From: an uncultured Oscillospiraceae bacterium
GTDB lineage: Bacteria; Bacillota; Clostridia; Oscillospirales; Acutalibacteraceae
Direction: 5' to 3'
Length of the DNA stretch: 5,617 bases
Assembly (NCBI GenBank): GCA_910588415.1
Contig: CAJUPK010000007.1
Span: 21,370 to 26,986 of the forward strand
Under the pieces are notes generated by a model that saw only the letters and a list, made by a program, of their open reading frames with translations, was not told the origin of the DNA and searched no databases. Both the position numbers and the translations under genes were made by a program. Of this stretch, positions 4,461-5,617 are shown piece by piece. The stretch's first letter is position 1. Every line of letters starts with the position of its first letter.

Positions 4461-5617
4461 GGGCAGGGGAACAGACAGGCAAACACCTGCTGCTGGCTGT
4501 GGTCATTTCCATTTTCAGCGTTATGCTGAATTTAGTTACAGTCATCATGGGATGGGAGTTTTGGATAATTCCCCTAGTGGCAGCAGGCTGCTTCTTCGTA
4601 TGGTTTCTGCACATTGCCAGGAGCGGCTCAGACACGCTTTTTGAGATGTTGTGCTCTGGGCTGTTGCTGCTGGAATTCTTTTTCTTCAGCGTTCATGAGG
4701 CCAGTCTTTTTGACATCCCTGCCATAGCGGGCATCCTGGTGTTCTCGTTGTTCATGCTGAATAAAAAGTGGATCCTCCATGCAACCGTTGCGCTGTATAT
4801 TCTGGCGTTGCTGTATCATGGCCTGATTCTGCATACTATTTCCCCCTCTATGGACCCCCAGGATATGCTGCGCCTGGGGATTGGTTTCGTAGTGGTTATA
4901 GGGGGAACCTCTTTGGTGCGGCACTGGATTAACCAGCGCACAGCCCAGCGCAAGTGGTATGAAGGGGTATTCGCAGAAATGGAGACAATGGGAAAGCAGA
5001 ACGCTGTTTTTTTGTCCAATGTCTCTCATGAGCTGCGCACGCCCATCAACATGGTCATCGGGATCAGCGAAGTGGCCCTTGGCAAAGAGCTTCCCCCTGA
5101 AATCCGGTCGGATATATCGTCCATAAAGATAGCGGGGAAGCGCCTGTCCAGCCAGATTAACAACATGATGGACTACACGGAGATTGTGGCTGGCACGCTG
5201 ACCCCTGCCAAGGAAGAGTATATGATCACCTCTGTGCTGAATGATGTGATCACTACTACCGCTCTGCAAACCAACCGGCAGCACCTAGAGATGGTATTTG
5301 ATATTGACCCCAAGGTGCCTGCGGTCCTTGTTGGTGACGCGGCGAAGATTTCTCATGTGCTGAAAATTCTGGTAGAAAATTCCATCAAATTTACGGAAGA
5401 GGGCGGCGTGAACGTCCGCATAAGTTACCGCCAGGAGGACTATGGCATCAATTTGGTCATACATATTCATGATACGGGTATTGGCATGACGGATGCCCAG
5501 CTGACCAAGATGTATGATGACTTTTACCAGGCAGACAGCGGCAGCAACCGTTTTGCAGGGGGGCTTGGGCTGGGACTTCCCATTGCGCGCGGGCTGCTGA
5601 ACGCCATGGGCGGTTTT
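4457..5617 (+). CDS. Membrane sensor histidine kinase, probably hybrid type (3' partial)
   Basis: The frame opens at the ATG overlapping the receiver stop and stays open to the window edge, giving 387 residues with no stop. A GGAG at 4442-4445 and the ATGA overlap support the start. About six hydrophobic segments fill residues 11-31, 35-54, 61-79, 87-101, 105-125 and 138-158. Loops are short, so there is no extracytoplasmic domain and sensing is probably within the membrane. A short coil leads to the HisKA dimerisation domain with phospho-acceptor H191 in VSHELRTPINMVIG. The HATPase domain follows: N box VENSIKFT (N308), G1 box DTGIGM (D339), YQAD, then the GGLGLGL G2 box at 368-374. The H-box style is that of clostridial hybrid kinases, so receiver or Hpt domains may follow beyond the window. 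This is inference. The most likely partner is the adjacent receiver; the signal is unknown. Confidence 0.93.
   Translation, partial: MRAGEQTGKHLLLAVVISIFSVMLNLVTVIMGWEFWIIPLVAAGCFFVWFLHIARSGSDTLFEMLCSGLLLLEFFFFSVHEASLFDIPAIAGILVFSLFMLNKKWILHATVALYILALLYHGLILHTISPSMDPQDMLRLGIGFVVVIGGTSLVRHWINQRTAQRKWYEGVFAEMETMGKQNAVFLSNVSHELRTPINMVIGISEVALGKELPPEIRSDISSIKIAGKRLSSQINNMMDYTEIVAGTLTPAKEEYMITSVLNDVITTTALQTNRQHLEMVFDIDPKVPAVLVGDAAKISHVLKILVENSIKFTEEGGVNVRISYRQEDYGINLVIHIHDTGIGMTDAQLTKMYDDFYQADSGSNRFAGGLGLGLPIARGLLNAMGGF

Noticed and set aside
4628..5284. 218-residue - strand frame inside the kinase gene
   Set aside because: The + strand frame carries six membrane helices and the full set of kinase boxes; the antisense frame has a His/Gln-rich composition without motifs.

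Overview
The window looks like a low-to-mid GC Firmicutes (Clostridia) chromosome, probably a gut Oscillospirales-type organism. The reasons are the rpsF-ssb-rpsR ribosomal/SSB operon, strong AAGGAGG ribosome binding sites, sigma-A-type promoters, a spore-type collagen-like protein, and a histidine kinase whose HisKA region reads like clostridial hybrid kinases. The taxonomic call is inference from gene content and sequence style, not from a search. All six genes lie on the + strand.

Region 1 (1-2350) is a surface/glycan module. The window opens inside a collagen-like Gly-X-Thr protein (3-839, 5' end missing). Its DNA is built from four head-to-tail 99-bp units (2-397) and ends in a BclA/C1q-like beta-rich C-terminal domain. 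After a 258-bp gap with a hairpin/U-run (terminator or attenuator, 1035-1077) comes a family 2 glycosyltransferase with a helical, TPR-like tail (1098-2171). Its position suggests that it glycosylates the threonine-rich collagen stalk. A strong terminator follows at 2284-2329.

Region 2 (2358-2522) is a non-coding, nearly full-length palindrome of 165 bp with perfect 18-bp terminal inverted repeats starting and ending in TA. It resembles a MITE. Its centre is a compact hairpin with a T7 tract on one side and an A5 tract on the other, so it may also act as a terminator in both directions. It ends 11 bp upstream of the next promoter.

Region 3 (2534-3951) is the rpsF-ssb-rpsR operon: an extended -10 promoter, a structured leader of about 85 nt that may be the S6:S18 autoregulatory site, bS6, SSB, a zinc-type (C+) bS18, and a terminator.

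Region 4 (4005-5617) is a two-component system with its own promoter: a stand-alone CheY-like receiver and, overlapping it by ATGA, a six-helix membrane histidine kinase with no extracytoplasmic sensor domain. The kinase gene runs off the window edge.

No tRNA, rRNA, CRISPR array or transposase gene was seen. The best candidates for something undescribed are the palindromic element and the collagen-glycosyltransferase pair with its possible attenuator.
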